From Allacma fusca (lineage: Eukaryota; Arthropoda; Collembola; Symphypleona; Sminthuridae), in contig OX359247.1 of NCBI GenBank assembly GCA_947179485.1, forward strand, positions 9,639,060 through 9,703,059: DNA of 64,000 nt, in the 5' to 3' direction. A model generated the notes under the pieces. That model searched no databases and was not told the origin of the DNA. It was given only the letters and a program-made list of their open reading frames with translations. Positions 63,711 through 64,000 of this stretch are shown piece by piece. Made by a program: the position numbers and the translations under genes. The stretch's first letter is position 1. The number at the start of each line of letters is the position of its first letter.

Positions 63711-64000
63711 TCTCCTCCCTCTTGCACACACAGATAAATTCCACTCACCCAAAAGGAGCATTGTTTCTAGAAACTCTTTGAGATTCAATTCCCACCTCAA
63801 ATAACATCATCGATTTTCCAGCCTTGCATGCAACCCAACCCCGCCTACCATTCCTACATTAGTTCCTACCTAGTCATTACGGAGCGTGAAAACGTCTTCC
63901 TTCCTTTTCACACTCCATGGTCGAGGAAAAGTAGACAGAAAATACCCTTCGAAGGAAAAAAATTCCCTCGGAGCTGCAACAGGAATTTCCATACATGATT

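Larger units (their letters stand above)
60985..64000 (-). other. Upstream intron of the Sidestep-like gene (to window edge)
   Basis: Ends TTTCCAG at the Ig2 acceptor. No Ig1 exon could be read on the minus strand here, so the intron continues past the window edge. It holds a 22-bp palindrome at 61187-61208 and a CT run at 63678-63707. Confidence 0.7.

Noticed and set aside
61000-64000. Search for the Ig1 exon of the Sidestep-like gene
   Set aside because: No minus-strand stretch with the Ig1 cysteine and DxGxYxC pattern was found, so the exon must lie outside the window.
1-64000. tRNA, rRNA and CRISPR
   Set aside because: No T-loop plus paired acceptor stem, no conserved rRNA words and no regularly spaced repeat-spacer array were seen. 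The tandem repeats present are microsatellites or 10-14-bp units.

Overview
The window is animal nuclear DNA, most likely from an arthropod. The only long gene is split into short exons with good GT/AG borders and kilobase-sized introns. Non-coding sequence is AT-rich and full of dinucleotide and tetranucleotide microsatellites. I saw no prokaryotic operon, CRISPR array, rRNA or convincing tRNA. The arthropod call rests on the family of the main gene (Sidestep-type immunoglobulin receptors); I cannot name a species.

Main gene, minus strand, about 23.3 to 61.0 kb. Ten coding exons join in frame with matching phases into a 626-residue open fragment of a Sidestep-family cell-surface protein. Reading from the right end, these are Ig2 (60.98 and 53.05 kb), Ig3 (48.25 and 43.51 kb), Ig4 (39.99 and 36.47 kb), Ig5 fused to the first half of a fibronectin III domain (29.24 kb), the rest of the FN3 domain (28.59 kb), the transmembrane exon (25.96 kb) and a basic cytoplasmic-tail exon (23.46 kb). 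The signal peptide and Ig1 are not in the window and should lie beyond 64 kb on this strand. The stop codon was not identified; a 22-codon candidate exon at 20.2 kb would continue the frame.

Second gene, plus strand, about 6.9 to 7.6 kb. A GC-rich open frame encodes an acidic Gly/Glu-rich stretch, one membrane helix, a basic stop-transfer segment, a Pro/Ser-rich tail and a stop. It looks like the last exon of an unidentified type I membrane protein. It is convergent with the Sidestep-like gene. Its earlier exons were not found.

Non-coding structure. The 7.1-kb intron before the Ig5 exon holds a 1.42-kb element with terminal inverted repeats, flanking TA and many ACGTC subterminal motifs (30455-31875). 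This looks like a non-autonomous DNA transposon. Three Sidestep-gene introns start with repeated CTTTCAC words just past the 5' splice site, and two of them share an identical 19-nt word. The 9-mer GGAGAAAGT recurs more than 20 times by eye on the two strands. Tetranucleotide palindromes of the TACA/TGTA type are scattered throughout. The stretches 1-6890, 7562-13105, 13319-20182 and 60985-64000 have no gene I can support.
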